64,000 nucleotides of DNA from Actinomycetota bacterium (GCA_029979265.1 JAPOHW010000001.1:310001-374000), one strand, 5' to 3'; positions 15,570 through 23,772 are shown, numbered from the stretch's first letter. Numbers and translations are program-made. Notes: generated from the letters alone by a model not told the origin.

Positions 15570-16433
15570 GTGGCCGACAAGCGGATGACCGAAGACGAGG
15601 TCGTCGCTGAGCTCGAGAGCGGAATGACCATCGGGATCGGCGGCTGGGGGTCTCGGCGCAAGCCCATGTCGCTCGTCCGTGCGATCCTTCGCAGTGATCT
15701 CACCGATTTGCATGTCGTCAGCTACGGCGGTCCCGACGTCGGTGTCTTGACCGCTGCCGGCAAGTGCCGGAAGGTCACCTACGGCTTCGTGTCGCTCGAC
15801 TCGATCCCGCTCGAGCCGCACTTCCGAAGCGTGCGGCAAGGAGGTCTCCTCCCGGAGTTCATGGAACTCGACGAGGGCGCCTTTTACCTGGGACTCCTGG
15901 CTGCTGCACACCGGGTGCCGTTCTATCCGACACGAGCCGGACTGGGTTCGTCGATGCTGGCCCACAACCCCGAGCTCCGAACCGTCGTGTCGCCCTATGA
16001 CGACGGTGAAGAACTCGTTGCCATTCCCGCCTTCGAGATGGATGCCGTGCTGATCCACATGAACCGGGCCGATCGAAAGGGCAACGGCCAGTTTCTGGGT
16101 CCCGACCTCTACTTCGACGACCTGTTCGCAATGGCCGGCAACAGGACGTACCTCTCGGCAGAGCAGATCGTCCCGACCGAGAACTTCTTGCAGGAAGGTT
16201 CGGTTCACACCCTGCGCATTGCCCGCACGCACGTCGACGGCGTGGTCGAAGCGCCGATGGGCGCCCACTTCACCGAATGCCCCCCCGACTACGGGCGCGA
16301 CGAGGCGTTCCAGAAGGAGTACGCCGCCACGGCGAGAGATCCCGAACTCTGGGCGCAGTTCCGGACCGACTGGCTCGAACTCGAGTCACACGAGGCCTAC
16401 CGCACCAAGCTCGACGAACGGCGTTCGCAATGA
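15570..16433 (+). CDS. ipdA: IpdA, alpha subunit of the steroid ring-opening CoA hydrolase
   Basis: 287 residues from a GTG with AGGAAGG at 15557-15563. It matches the mycobacterial IpdA pattern closely: 'GMTIGIGGWGSRRKPMSLVRAILRSDLTDL', 'YGGPDVGVL', 'YGFVSLDS', 'RAGLGSS', 'YFDDLFAMA', and 'VVEAPMGAHFTECPPDYGRDEAFQ' near the end. IpdAB is related to class I CoA-transferases but hydrolyses the last carbocyclic ring of the steroid nucleus (COCHEA-CoA). The stop overlaps the ipdB ATG by 4 bases, fitting an equimolar heteromer. It heads a run of four overlapping or adjacent genes through ipdE2. Confidence 0.9.
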   Translation: MADKRMTEDEVVAELESGMTIGIGGWGSRRKPMSLVRAILRSDLTDLHVVSYGGPDVGVLTAAGKCRKVTYGFVSLDSIPLEPHFRSVRQGGLLPEFMELDEGAFYLGLLAAAHRVPFYPTRAGLGSSMLAHNPELRTVVSPYDDGEELVAIPAFEMDAVLIHMNRADRKGNGQFLGPDLYFDDLFAMAGNRTYLSAEQIVPTENFLQEGSVHTLRIARTHVDGVVEAPMGAHFTECPPDYGRDEAFQKEYAATARDPELWAQFRTDWLELESHEAYRTKLDERRSQ

Positions 16434-17215
16434 GCCCGGTCGGACACGACGAAGCCGTCGGTGACGTGACCCTCGACGAGATCTGTGTGGTCGCCCTGGC
16501 CGAGGCATTCCGCGGCGACGGTGAGATCCTCTGCAACCCGATGGGTCCCGTTCCCGTCATCGCCGGTCGCCTCGCACGCGCGACGTTCGAGCCCGACCTC
16601 ATGCTCACGGACACGATCGCCTACGCCATCGAAGGCAATCTGCCGCTCGGTGGCGATCCGTCGAATGCCACGGTCGAGGCGTACATGCCCTTTCGATCGA
16701 TCTTCGATCAGGTCTGGTCGGGAAAGCGCCACGTCGTCATGGGTGCGCCCCAGATCGACCGGCACGGCAACCAGAATTTCGCAGCGATCGGTGACGACTA
16801 TTCGCATCCGAAGGTGCAATTGCTCGGCATGCGCGGCGCGCCTGGGAATCTCATCAACCATGTCACCACGTACTGGATTCCCACCCAGGCCCGCTCGTTC
16901 GTCGAGTCGGTGGATGTCGTGAGCGGACCCGGCTACGACGCGATCGCACGGTTGCCCGAACCGAGCCGCCGCTTTCACGAGATCCGCAGAGTCGTGACCG
17001 ACTTGGGCACCTACGACTTCGAGACCGAGAACCGAACGATGCGCGTTCGTTCCCTGCATCCGGGTGTCACCCTCGAACAGGCGCAGGAGGCTTCGGCATT
17101 CGAGCTCGCCGTCACCGACGACGTGCCCGAGAGCCGCCTGCCCTCTGCCGAGGAACTCCAGCTCATCCGCGAGGTGTTCGACCCCAGTGGCGTTCGCAAG
17201 GCCGAGTTCCGCTGA
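16430..17215 (+). CDS. ipdB: IpdB, beta subunit of the steroid ring-opening CoA hydrolase
   Basis: 261 residues. The N-terminal 'DEICVVALAEAFRGDGEI' and 'MGPVPVIAGRLARATFEPDLMLTD' are characteristic of the IpdB branch of the CoA-transferase family. Later 'VVMGAPQIDRHGNQNFAAIGD' and 'GMRGAPGNLINHV' complete the fold. With IpdA it opens the final ring in steroid C/D-ring degradation. The ATG at 16430 overlaps ipdA by 4 bases, and its stop shares one base with the ipdE1 ATG, so translation coupling is likely along the operon. Confidence 0.9.
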   Translation: MSPVGHDEAVGDVTLDEICVVALAEAFRGDGEILCNPMGPVPVIAGRLARATFEPDLMLTDTIAYAIEGNLPLGGDPSNATVEAYMPFRSIFDQVWSGKRHVVMGAPQIDRHGNQNFAAIGDDYSHPKVQLLGMRGAPGNLINHVTTYWIPTQARSFVESVDVVSGPGYDAIARLPEPSRRFHEIRRVVTDLGTYDFETENRTMRVRSLHPGVTLEQAQEASAFELAVTDDVPESRLPSAEELQLIREVFDPSGVRKAEFR

Positions 17216-18348
17216 TGGACCTCGAGTTGTCGCAGCGCCATGTCGACTTTCGAGACGACGTTCGGACCTGGTTGGCCGAGAACCACCCCGGACGCATCGC
17301 TTCGATGGACACGCCGGACGGCTTCGAAGCGCATCGTGAATGGGAACGGGTGCTCTTCGATGCCGGCTGGTCGGTTCCGGCGTGGCCGGCGGCCTACGGG
17401 GGCCGTGACTGCGACCTCGTCGAGTGGCTCATCTATGAAGAGGAGTACTGGCTGTCGGGTGTTCCCGGACGGGTCAGTGCGAACGGTGTGAGCCTGCTCG
17501 CCCCCACCATCTTCAACTTCGGGTCGCAGGAACAACAGGACTATTTCCTGCCGAAGATGGCGTCGGGCGAGCACATCTGGGCCCAGGGCTGGAGCGAGCC
17601 CGAGGCCGGTAGCGATCTCGCAGGGATCAAGACGAACGCGATCCGTGATGGAGACGACTTCGTGCTCAATGGCCAAAAAACATGGTGCAGCCGGGGCGCC
17701 TATGCCGACTGGATCTTCTGCATCGTGCGCACCGACCCTGATGCGGAACGCCATCGCGGGCTCACCTACCTGCTCGTGCCGGCTGACAGTCCGGGCCTCG
17801 AGCGACGGCCGATCAGCCGGCTCGACGGCGAGCCGAGCTTCGCCGAGCTGTTCTTCGATGACTGTCGCGTCTCGGCCGACCACGTGCTCGGAGAGCAAGG
17901 TCAGGGTTGGGCGGTGGCGATGGCTGCAGCTGGATCGGAGCGCGGCCTGAGTCTCCGAAGCCCAGGCCGGTTCATGGCGGCGGCCGAGCGCCTCACCGAA
18001 CTGGCGCGGTCGATCGACTCGGTCGATCTGCGCCTGCGCGACGAGGTCGTCGACGCCTGGATCCGGGCGCAGGCCTACCGTTGGCAGACTTACCAGCTCG
18101 CTGCCGGATTGATGGATGGCGCCGAGATCGGCTCGGAGGCGAGCCTGGGCAAGGTGTTCTGGTCCGAGCTCGATGTCGAGCTGCACGCCACTGCGCTGCG
18201 CCTCCTCGGCGACCGAGCCGAACTCGTCGACGACAACGACTGGCTCGACGGGTATCTGTTCGCACTCTCGGGGCCGATCTATGCCGGGACCAACGAGATC
18301 CAACGCAACATCATCGCCGAGCGGGTGCTCGGACTGCCGAGGCGCTGA
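17215..18348 (+). CDS. ipdE1: Acyl-CoA dehydrogenase, IpdE1-like large subunit
   Basis: 377 residues, full-length acyl-CoA dehydrogenase fold: N-terminal helical domain ('WPAAYGGRDCDLVEWLIYEEEYW'), middle beta domain with 'WAQGWSEPEAGSDLAGIKT' and 'LNGQKTWCSRGAYADWIF', and the C-terminal FAD contact 'YAGTNEIQRNIIAERVLGLP'. It directly follows ipdB with a 1-base overlap. It is followed 5 bases later by a shorter dehydrogenase, the pairing known for the heteromeric IpdE1-IpdE2 (FadE30-FadE33) of mycobacteria that desaturates the indane-propanoyl-CoA intermediate. The specific name rests on context; the enzyme class is certain. Confidence 0.8.
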   Translation: MDLELSQRHVDFRDDVRTWLAENHPGRIASMDTPDGFEAHREWERVLFDAGWSVPAWPAAYGGRDCDLVEWLIYEEEYWLSGVPGRVSANGVSLLAPTIFNFGSQEQQDYFLPKMASGEHIWAQGWSEPEAGSDLAGIKTNAIRDGDDFVLNGQKTWCSRGAYADWIFCIVRTDPDAERHRGLTYLLVPADSPGLERRPISRLDGEPSFAELFFDDCRVSADHVLGEQGQGWAVAMAAAGSERGLSLRSPGRFMAAAERLTELARSIDSVDLRLRDEVVDAWIRAQAYRWQTYQLAAGLMDGAEIGSEASLGKVFWSELDVELHATALRLLGDRAELVDDNDWLDGYLFALSGPIYAGTNEIQRNIIAERVLGLPRR

Positions 18349-18353
18349 CTGCC

Positions 18354-19343
18354 GTGCGATTCCGGTTCACCGACGAACACGACATGTTCCGCGACACGGT
18401 CCGAACCCTGTTCGCCGACCGTTGCGCTCCCGAAGCGGTCAGGGCCAGCTGGGAGACCCCTGGCGCACGGGTATCCGGACTCTGGGAAGGGCTTGCGGGG
18501 ATGGGCGTGCTCGCTGCGCTTGCACCGGAAGCGGTTGGTGGACTCGGGATGGACGAAGTCGCCTTCGTGCGCATCCTCGAGGAGGCCGGCTACGCAGCGG
18601 TACCCGAGCCGCTCATGGAGCACGCCTTCGTGGCCATTCCGGCACTCGCCGAGGCCCACAGCGACGCGCTCGCCGCAGCCATGGAGGGGTCCACCACCAT
18701 CACGATCGACCTCGACGGCAGTGACATCATTGCGTCTGCTGCGATTGCCGACGGGATCGTCACCGTCGTCGATGGAGGGCTGGCGTTCACCACCGGACAC
18801 GACACCACGTCGGTGACGACCATCGATCCGTCGCGTCGACTCGGATCGGTGACCGGCGGGACCACCATCGGGCTCGACGGAGCCGATGTGGACTTGGCCC
18901 ACGACCGGGCTGTGCTCGGTGCGGCAGCCCAGTGCATCGGCGTTGCCCGTCGTCTGCTCGATGCCACCGTCGCCTACGTTGCCGATCGCCATCAGTTCGG
19001 AAAACCCGTGGGGTCGTACCAGGCGGTCAAGCACCATCTGGCCGATGTGCGCATCGCAGTCGAGTTCGCAGCACCGCTCGTCTATCGAGCGGCATGGTCG
19101 ATGGCGCACCCCGAGACCCATGAGCCGCTCAGACGGGCCCGCGACGTGTCGATGGCAAAGGCCCAGGCTTCCGATGCCGTCGACCTTGCGGCCCGCAAGG
19201 CGCTGCAGTGCCACGGAGCCATCGGCTACACGTTCGAATACGACCTGCAACTGTGGCTCAAGCGGGCATGGGCGTTGTCTGCGGCCTACGGCGATGCTCG
19301 ACACCATCGTGATCGGGTCGCAGCCGCCATCGGTTTGGTCTGA
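18354..19343 (+). CDS. ipdE2: Acyl-CoA dehydrogenase, IpdE2-like small subunit
   Basis: 329 residues from a GTG ('VRFRFTDEHDMFRDTVRTL'). It is shorter than normal acyl-CoA dehydrogenases. The middle beta domain is reduced and diverged (no 'xxGSD' flavin motif is visible), while the C-terminal helical part is kept ('DRHQFGKPVGSYQAVKHHLADV', 'CHGAIGYTFEYDLQLWLKRAW'). This is the pattern of the small partner in alpha2beta2 steroid acyl-CoA dehydrogenases. It sits 5 bases after ipdE1. A 12-bp palindrome 17 bases past its stop may mark the end of the unit. Confidence 0.78.
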   Translation: MRFRFTDEHDMFRDTVRTLFADRCAPEAVRASWETPGARVSGLWEGLAGMGVLAALAPEAVGGLGMDEVAFVRILEEAGYAAVPEPLMEHAFVAIPALAEAHSDALAAAMEGSTTITIDLDGSDIIASAAIADGIVTVVDGGLAFTTGHDTTSVTTIDPSRRLGSVTGGTTIGLDGADVDLAHDRAVLGAAAQCIGVARRLLDATVAYVADRHQFGKPVGSYQAVKHHLADVRIAVEFAAPLVYRAAWSMAHPETHEPLRRARDVSMAKAQASDAVDLAARKALQCHGAIGYTFEYDLQLWLKRAWALSAAYGDARHHRDRVAAAIGLV

Positions 19344-19360
19344 CGTTTCATCGTCGGCCG

Positions 19361-19372
19361 CAGACGTGTCTG
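19361..19372. repeat. 12-bp palindrome CAGACGTGTCTG
   Basis: CAGAC-GT-GTCTG lies between ipdE2 and the next operon, 16 bases before its -10-like TACGCT. It could be an operator for the 19401 operon or a weak transcript end; it has no T-tract. Confidence 0.3.
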
Positions 19373-19388
19373 GCAGGCCCCGGCGGCC

Positions 19389-19394
19389 TACGCT
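19389..19394 (+). promoter_or_regulatory. -10-like TACGCT, 6 bases before GTG 19401
   Basis: TACGCT precedes the GTG by 6 bases without a Shine-Dalgarno. It appears to be the leaderless promoter of the six-gene string ending in murA. Confidence 0.5.
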
Positions 19395-19400
19395 CCGCTC

Positions 19401-20180
19401 GTGCCCGCGGCCGCCCTGTCCCCGTCGATCGATTCCGCCGAGCGTGTTGTGATCGTGATGGCGATGGAGGCCGAGGCAGCCCCGCTGCGCAGCGCACTCG
19501 GTGCTGCGACGATCGAACCTCCTGGCTGGGCCGCGATGCTTCCGGTCCGACTTGCGGCAGCAGAACCGTCGGGTTGTCCCAAGGTGATCGTGGCAGTGAA
19601 CGGCACCGACCCCTATCGCAAGGTCGACTGCATCGGTTCGACGGCGGCCGCTCTCACCACCCAGGTTGCGTTGGCCGCAGCCACCGAGCGTTGGGGGTCC
19701 GGTCCCGACGTGGTGCTGTCGATTGGGACGGCCGGTGGATGGAGTCGAGCCGGCGCCGAGATCGGTGATGTGTATCTGGCATGGGACCGGTTCGTCTGCC
19801 ATGACCGCCGCATCGATCTTCCCGGCTTCGACGAGTTCGGTCGCGGCGATCATCCGGCTGCCGATCTGCGTTCCCACGCCCATGCGCTGGGTTGCAGGCT
19901 CGGTGTCGTGACCACCGGTGATTCGCTCGACGAGTCGGCCGACGATGCAGCGCGAATTCTCGACAGTGGAGCCGAGGTGAAGGAGATGGAGGCCGCTGCG
20001 GTTGCGTGGGTCTGTCGCCTCCACGAGGTGCCGTGCGGGGCGGTGAAGGCGATCACCGACCTCGTCGATTCGCCTGTCGCCACCGCTGCGCAGTTCACCG
20101 AGCACCTCGCCACTGCCGCAGCGTCACTGCAGGTCACGACCCTCGCCCTCCTGCACCGACTGGCGGGGACAGCGGCCTGA
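19401..20180 (+). CDS. Nucleoside phosphorylase-fold nucleosidase (MTAN-like)
   Basis: 259 residues, PNP/UDP phosphorylase superfamily: 'VVIVMAMEAEAAPLRSAL' at the start (as in MTA/SAH nucleosidase), 'VLSIGTAGGW', the substrate-ribose motif 'KEMEAAAVAWVCRLHEVP' near residue 195 (compare 'MEGAAxAxVC'), and 'AVKAITDLVD' with the catalytic Asp. It should split methylthioadenosine or S-adenosylhomocysteine, or a related nucleoside. The sequence before beta-1 is about 15 residues longer than in MTAN. It starts a compact operon; its stop overlaps the next ATG by one base. Confidence 0.8.
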   Translation: MPAAALSPSIDSAERVVIVMAMEAEAAPLRSALGAATIEPPGWAAMLPVRLAAAEPSGCPKVIVAVNGTDPYRKVDCIGSTAAALTTQVALAAATERWGSGPDVVLSIGTAGGWSRAGAEIGDVYLAWDRFVCHDRRIDLPGFDEFGRGDHPAADLRSHAHALGCRLGVVTTGDSLDESADDAARILDSGAEVKEMEAAAVAWVCRLHEVPCGAVKAITDLVDSPVATAAQFTEHLATAAASLQVTTLALLHRLAGTAA

Positions 20181-20791
20181 TGGTTTCCGATGCCGACCTT
20201 GCCGACGAGTTGCGTGCACTGGCACTTCGCCTGCACGAGGTTCACGCAGACGCCGACCGACGGGCGGCGGCCCACGAGCACCTCCGTCATGCCCTCGACC
20301 TGCTGTCGGAGGGTGAGCGACGGCTCCGCTGGTACGAACAAGACAACGATGCCGCCGGTCGGCGCGCCCGGAATCGTGACCTGTCGGCCTGGTCCGGTCA
20401 CCTGAATGTGGTGGCACCCCCGATCCGACTCGAGCAGGGGGAGCGCAACGGACAGCCTGCGATGCTCGGCCATGTGCGGCTGACCCGCCTGCGGGAAGGA
20501 CCCCCAGGCAGCGGTCACGGTGGCGTGCTCGCCGGCCTGTTCGACGAGGTGATGGGCGCAGCCCAGCGGCTTGGAGGTGGTGAAGGGGGAATGACCGGGC
20601 GCCTCACCGTCCACTACCGCAAACCGACACCACTCGAGACCGACCTGTTGTTCCGAGCCTGGATCCATGACGAGCGACCGACCCGGGTGATCATCCGAGC
20701 CGAGTCGGTGCTTGCTGCATCGGTGGCCGACGGCGGGGGCGGCGAGGTGACGGCGAACGCCGACGGCTTCTTCGTCAGGCCCCGGCGATGA
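20180..20791 (+). CDS. PaaI-type hotdog-fold thioesterase
   Basis: 203 residues. The N-terminal ~60 residues form a charged helical extension ('LADELRALALRLHEVHADAD'). The second part is a hotdog fold with the PaaI-like helix 'PGSGHGGVLAGLFDEVMGAA' and the strand 'MTGRLTVHYRKPTPLETDLLFRAW', then 'ADGFFVRP'. It probably hydrolyses an acyl-CoA thioester in the cytoplasm. The ATG overlaps the previous stop by one base, and the next gene overlaps its end by 4 bases. Acyl group unknown. Confidence 0.8.
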   Translation: MVSDADLADELRALALRLHEVHADADRRAAAHEHLRHALDLLSEGERRLRWYEQDNDAAGRRARNRDLSAWSGHLNVVAPPIRLEQGERNGQPAMLGHVRLTRLREGPPGSGHGGVLAGLFDEVMGAAQRLGGGEGGMTGRLTVHYRKPTPLETDLLFRAWIHDERPTRVIIRAESVLAASVADGGGGEVTANADGFFVRPRR

Positions 20792-21330
20792 CGTCGATCG
20801 ATCGCCCTCGGATCACGATGGTGTGCACAGGCAATGCGGCCCGGTCGGTCATGGCTGCGTCGTTGTTGCGCCACCGCCTCGGTCCCGACACTCCGTGGGA
20901 GGTCGCCAGCGCAGGAACACTGGTGATTCCCGATCAACCGATGAGTGTTCGCACTCGAGCAGCACTGGCTCGCCACGGGCTCGAGGATCCTCACCACCGT
21001 TCTCGACAACTCACGATGCGCGATGTCGACGCAAGTTCGCTGCTCCTGGTCATGGAGCCGTCACACATCCACTGGATGCGCCGTCGACTCCCGGAAGCAC
21101 TCCCGATCACCGGGATGCTCCGCAAGGTGGTTCAGGATCTGCCGAGCATGGCCGGTGCGACGCTGCGAGAACGGGTGGCATCGCTCGACCTCGGCAATCA
21201 CGAGGTGGAACCCTGGGAAGAGCTCGTCGATCCCGGGTCGGGCCAGCAGGAAGCGTTCGACGTCTGCATCGACGACCTTGCGGTACTCATCGACCGGTTC
21301 GTTGCCACCTTGCACAGGCTCGACGGGTGA
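20788..21330 (+). CDS. Low-molecular-weight protein-tyrosine-phosphatase-like protein
   Basis: 180 residues. The phosphate-binding loop 'CTGNAARS' (Cys13 to Arg19) has the C-x5-R-S of LMW phosphatases/arsenate reductases, but the usual second Cys of 'CxGNxCRS' is Ala. The family's 'SAGT' and 'HRSRQLT' follow, and 'VDPGSGQQEAF' near 150 may hold the general-acid Asp (family 'DP'). It should dephosphorylate a phosphotyrosine or small phosphate ester. In actinobacteria such phosphatases often act on envelope-related proteins, and murA is in the same operon, but that link is inference. Confidence 0.8.
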   Translation: MTSIDRPRITMVCTGNAARSVMAASLLRHRLGPDTPWEVASAGTLVIPDQPMSVRTRAALARHGLEDPHHRSRQLTMRDVDASSLLLVMEPSHIHWMRRRLPEALPITGMLRKVVQDLPSMAGATLRERVASLDLGNHEVEPWEELVDPGSGQQEAFDVCIDDLAVLIDRFVATLHRLDG

Positions 21331-21998
21331 ACGGCCACCGTCGGGAAGGCTTCGTTCTCGCGGCGGCGACGGGAATCGTCGGGGTCACCTTCGGCGTGCT
21401 CGCCGACGCCGCCGGTCTCACCCTTCCCCAGGTACTCGTGATGTCTGCGCTCGTCTTCACCGGGGCGTCACAGCTGGCTGCGGTTTCTGTCGTCGGGTCT
21501 GGTGGTTCCGAGGTCGCTGCGGTCGGGTCTGCGCTGTTGCTTGCCGCCCGAAACGCTCTCTACGGCCCCGTCGTGGCGCGATTGCTTCCCGATTCGTGGC
21601 TCCCGAAGGCGGCGTCGGCCCAGTTCGTGATCGACGAGACGACGGCGATGGCAGTGATCCAAGACGATGACGCCCACGCCGCTGATGCCTTCTGGTGGAC
21701 CGCACTCTGGCTGTGGTCGTTCTGGAACATCGGCTCGATCGTCGGCGTGTGGTTGGGCGCAGTGATCGGCGAACCCGAGGTCTGGGGCCTGGATGCGGCG
21801 TTCCCGGCTGCGTTCGTGGCGCTGCTGGTTCCTCATCTGCGCCACCAACCGGGTCGGGTGGCTGCCTTCGGTGGAGCTGCGCTTGCGGTCGCCTCCATAC
21901 CGATTGCACCGGCCGGCGTCCCGTTGCTCGTTGCCGCACTGGCTGTGGTCCCTGGATGGTTGGTGGGCCGTCGCCGCAGTGACGAGGTCTCGACGTGA
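21327..21998 (+). CDS. azlC: AzlC-family branched-chain amino acid exporter subunit
   Basis: 223 residues, five or six hydrophobic segments. The family signature is 'GVLADAAGLTLPQVLVMSALVFTGASQLAAV', with 'LLLAARNALYGPVVA' and 'FVIDETTAMAVIQ' after it, as in AzlC/YgaZ. With the small AzlD partner it exports branched-chain amino acids or analogues across the cytoplasmic membrane. The GTG at 21327 overlaps the phosphatase stop by 4 bases, and its own stop overlaps azlD by 4 bases. Confidence 0.88.
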   Translation: MNGHRREGFVLAAATGIVGVTFGVLADAAGLTLPQVLVMSALVFTGASQLAAVSVVGSGGSEVAAVGSALLLAARNALYGPVVARLLPDSWLPKAASAQFVIDETTAMAVIQDDDAHAADAFWWTALWLWSFWNIGSIVGVWLGAVIGEPEVWGLDAAFPAAFVALLVPHLRHQPGRVAAFGGAALAVASIPIAPAGVPLLVAALAVVPGWLVGRRRSDEVST

Positions 21999-22309
21999 GC
22001 TGGACGTCGATCGTCGTGCTCGTTGCAGGGGCGTTCGGATGCAAGCTGTTCGGTGTGTTCGGTCTCGGACGTCTCGCCGGGGGCACGACAACTCGTTTCG
22101 AACCGCTCACGGCGTTGATCCCGGCGGCACTGTTTGCTGCGCTGATCACCACCCAGACCGTCGCCGGAGATCAGACACTCGTGCTCGACGCCCGCATCGT
22201 CGGTGTGGGAGCCGGCGCAATCGCAGTGTGGCGTCGGACACCGTTCGTCGTGGTGCTCCTGGTTGCCATGGCAGTCACCGCAGCAGTGCGCTGGCAGACT
22301 TGGCTGTGA
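21995..22309 (+). CDS. azlD: AzlD-family small membrane subunit
   Basis: 104 residues, three to four membrane helices and little else ('IVVLVAGAFGCKLFGVFGLG', 'LTALIPAALFAALITTQTVA', 'VVVLLVAMAVTAAVRW'). It matches the AzlD/YgaH partner of AzlC by size, topology and adjacency. GTG start; the stop shares one base with the murA ATG. Confidence 0.85.
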   Translation: MSWTSIVVLVAGAFGCKLFGVFGLGRLAGGTTTRFEPLTALIPAALFAALITTQTVAGDQTLVLDARIVGVGAGAIAVWRRTPFVVVLLVAMAVTAAVRWQTWL

Positions 22310-23574
22310 TGCAGTCGTTCACCCACATCACGGTCGAGGGGGGAGGTCCACTCGAGGGCACGGTCCCGGTCGGCGGTGCCAAGAACTCCGTCCTCAAGCT
22401 GATGGCGGCAACGCTGCTTGCCGAGGGTCGCTACGTGTTGTCGAACGTGCCACGCATCACCGACGTCGACTTGATGAGTGAGCTGCTGCGTGCGACCGGT
22501 TGTACGGTCGCCCGCGACGGGTTGTTGCTCACCATCGATGTCCCGTCCGAGATCGAGCCGGTCGCTCCCTACGAGATCGTCGAACAGTTCCGCGCCTCGA
22601 TCGTGGTCATGGGACCGATGCTTGCCCGCTGCGGCGAGGCCCGTGTGGCGCTGCCGGGTGGTGACGACTTCGGCCCCCGGCCGATCGACATGCACGTTCG
22701 CGGTTTGCAGGAGCTCGGTGTCGAGTTCGAGACCGCTCACGGCTACATCCACGCCCGGACCGGAAACCTCCAGGGCGCTCGTGTGCTCCTCGAGTTCCCG
22801 TCGGTCGGTGCCACCGAAAATCTCTTGATGGCAGCGGTGCGGGCCAAGGGCATCACCGTGATCGACAACGCAGCCCGCGAGCCGGAGATCGCCGACCTTT
22901 GCGAACTGCTGAACAAGATGGGGGCGCGTATCGTCGGCGCCGGGTCGTCGACGCTCACCATCGACGGTGTCGATTCCACCGATGCGCTCCATGCGGCGAC
23001 GCACACCGTCATTCCCGATCGGATCGAGGCCGCCACCTACCTGTGTGCGGTCGGCATCTCTGGGGGTGAGATCACGGTGGCGGGAGCTCGTCACGAGCAC
23101 ATGACCATGCTCTGTCAGAAGCTCGGCGAAATGGGGATGCGAATCTCCCACGACCGCGAAGGCATCTGGGCGCTGGCGAATCGTCGAATGATGTCGACCG
23201 ACTGCCAGTCGTTGCCGTATCCAGGGATCGCCACCGACTTCAAGCCGTTCCTCGTCACGATGCTTGCGTCGAGTGATGGGGTGGGCATCGTGACCGAGAA
23301 CCTCTTCTCGGGTCGGTTCCGTTACGTGGACGAACTTCGCCGGATGGGTGCCGACATTCGCACCGACTCGCACCACGCCATCATTCGCGGAGTCGGCAAG
23401 CTGTCTGGAGCTCCCGTACGCGCGCACGACATCCGGGCCGGCGCGGCGTTGGTGATCGCAGGCCTTGCCGCCGAGGGCGAAACGGTCGTCAGTGATGCCG
23501 AGCACATTGCTCGCGGCTACGACGACATCGCGGGCAAGCTCAACGGCATCGGTGGGAAGGTCTCCTACCGCTAG
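22309..23574 (+). CDS. murA: UDP-GlcNAc 1-carboxyvinyltransferase MurA, Asp variant
   Basis: 421 residues, EPSP-synthase fold. It transfers enolpyruvate from PEP to UDP-GlcNAc, the first committed step of peptidoglycan. Marks: 'GGAKNSVLKLMAATLLA' at 22-38, 'RASIVVMGPMLAR', 'PSVGATENLLMAA', 'GIATDFKPFLVTML', 'RYVDELRRMGADI', 'RAGAALVIAGLAAEG'. The active-site loop reads 'LPGGDDFGPRP', so Asp119 stands where the Cys (Cys115 in E. coli) normally is. This change, also found in mycobacteria and chlamydia, prevents fosfomycin alkylation. It is the last gene of the 19401 operon. Confidence 0.95.
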   Translation: MQSFTHITVEGGGPLEGTVPVGGAKNSVLKLMAATLLAEGRYVLSNVPRITDVDLMSELLRATGCTVARDGLLLTIDVPSEIEPVAPYEIVEQFRASIVVMGPMLARCGEARVALPGGDDFGPRPIDMHVRGLQELGVEFETAHGYIHARTGNLQGARVLLEFPSVGATENLLMAAVRAKGITVIDNAAREPEIADLCELLNKMGARIVGAGSSTLTIDGVDSTDALHAATHTVIPDRIEAATYLCAVGISGGEITVAGARHEHMTMLCQKLGEMGMRISHDREGIWALANRRMMSTDCQSLPYPGIATDFKPFLVTMLASSDGVGIVTENLFSGRFRYVDELRRMGADIRTDSHHAIIRGVGKLSGAPVRAHDIRAGAALVIAGLAAEGETVVSDAEHIARGYDDIAGKLNGIGGKVSYR

Positions 23575-23759
23575 GCGGTCGGATTCTCCTCAGTGCTGCG
23601 ATCGGCCAGCGCAAGGGCCCGTCGCCGCGCCACGGCGAGCAGGCCACCGAAGACCACCAGGGGTCCGGCAACGAGGAGGATCTCGTCCCACCCGCCCTGG
23701 TGGGCCAGCAGCGTTGCGGCAAACACAGGGGCAAGGGTAGAGCCCCGGTTGGGTCGCAC
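23571..23759 (-). CDS. Small membrane protein, 62 aa
   Basis: A short frame convergent with murA (4-base overlap of stops). It has one hydrophobic helix at about 27-45 ('ILLVAGPLVVFGGLLAVA') followed by 'RRRALALADRSTEENPTA'. The start is uncertain (ATG 23759). Many actinobacteria carry such one-helix proteins, but I do not recognise a family. Confidence 0.4.
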   Translation of the reverse strand: MRPNRGSTLAPVFAATLLAHQGGWDEILLVAGPLVVFGGLLAVARRRALALADRSTEENPTA

Positions 23760-23772
23760 TGCGCTCCGGTAC

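Noticed and set aside
15570-17215. Glutaconate or acetate-type CoA-transferase pair
   Set aside because: The 'GGWGSRRKPM' and 'DEICVVALAEAFRGDGEI' wording and the steroid-gene neighbours fit IpdAB instead.
18279-20105. 608-codon open frame antisense to ipdE2 and the nucleosidase
   Set aside because: No motifs; the sense genes have strong family signatures.
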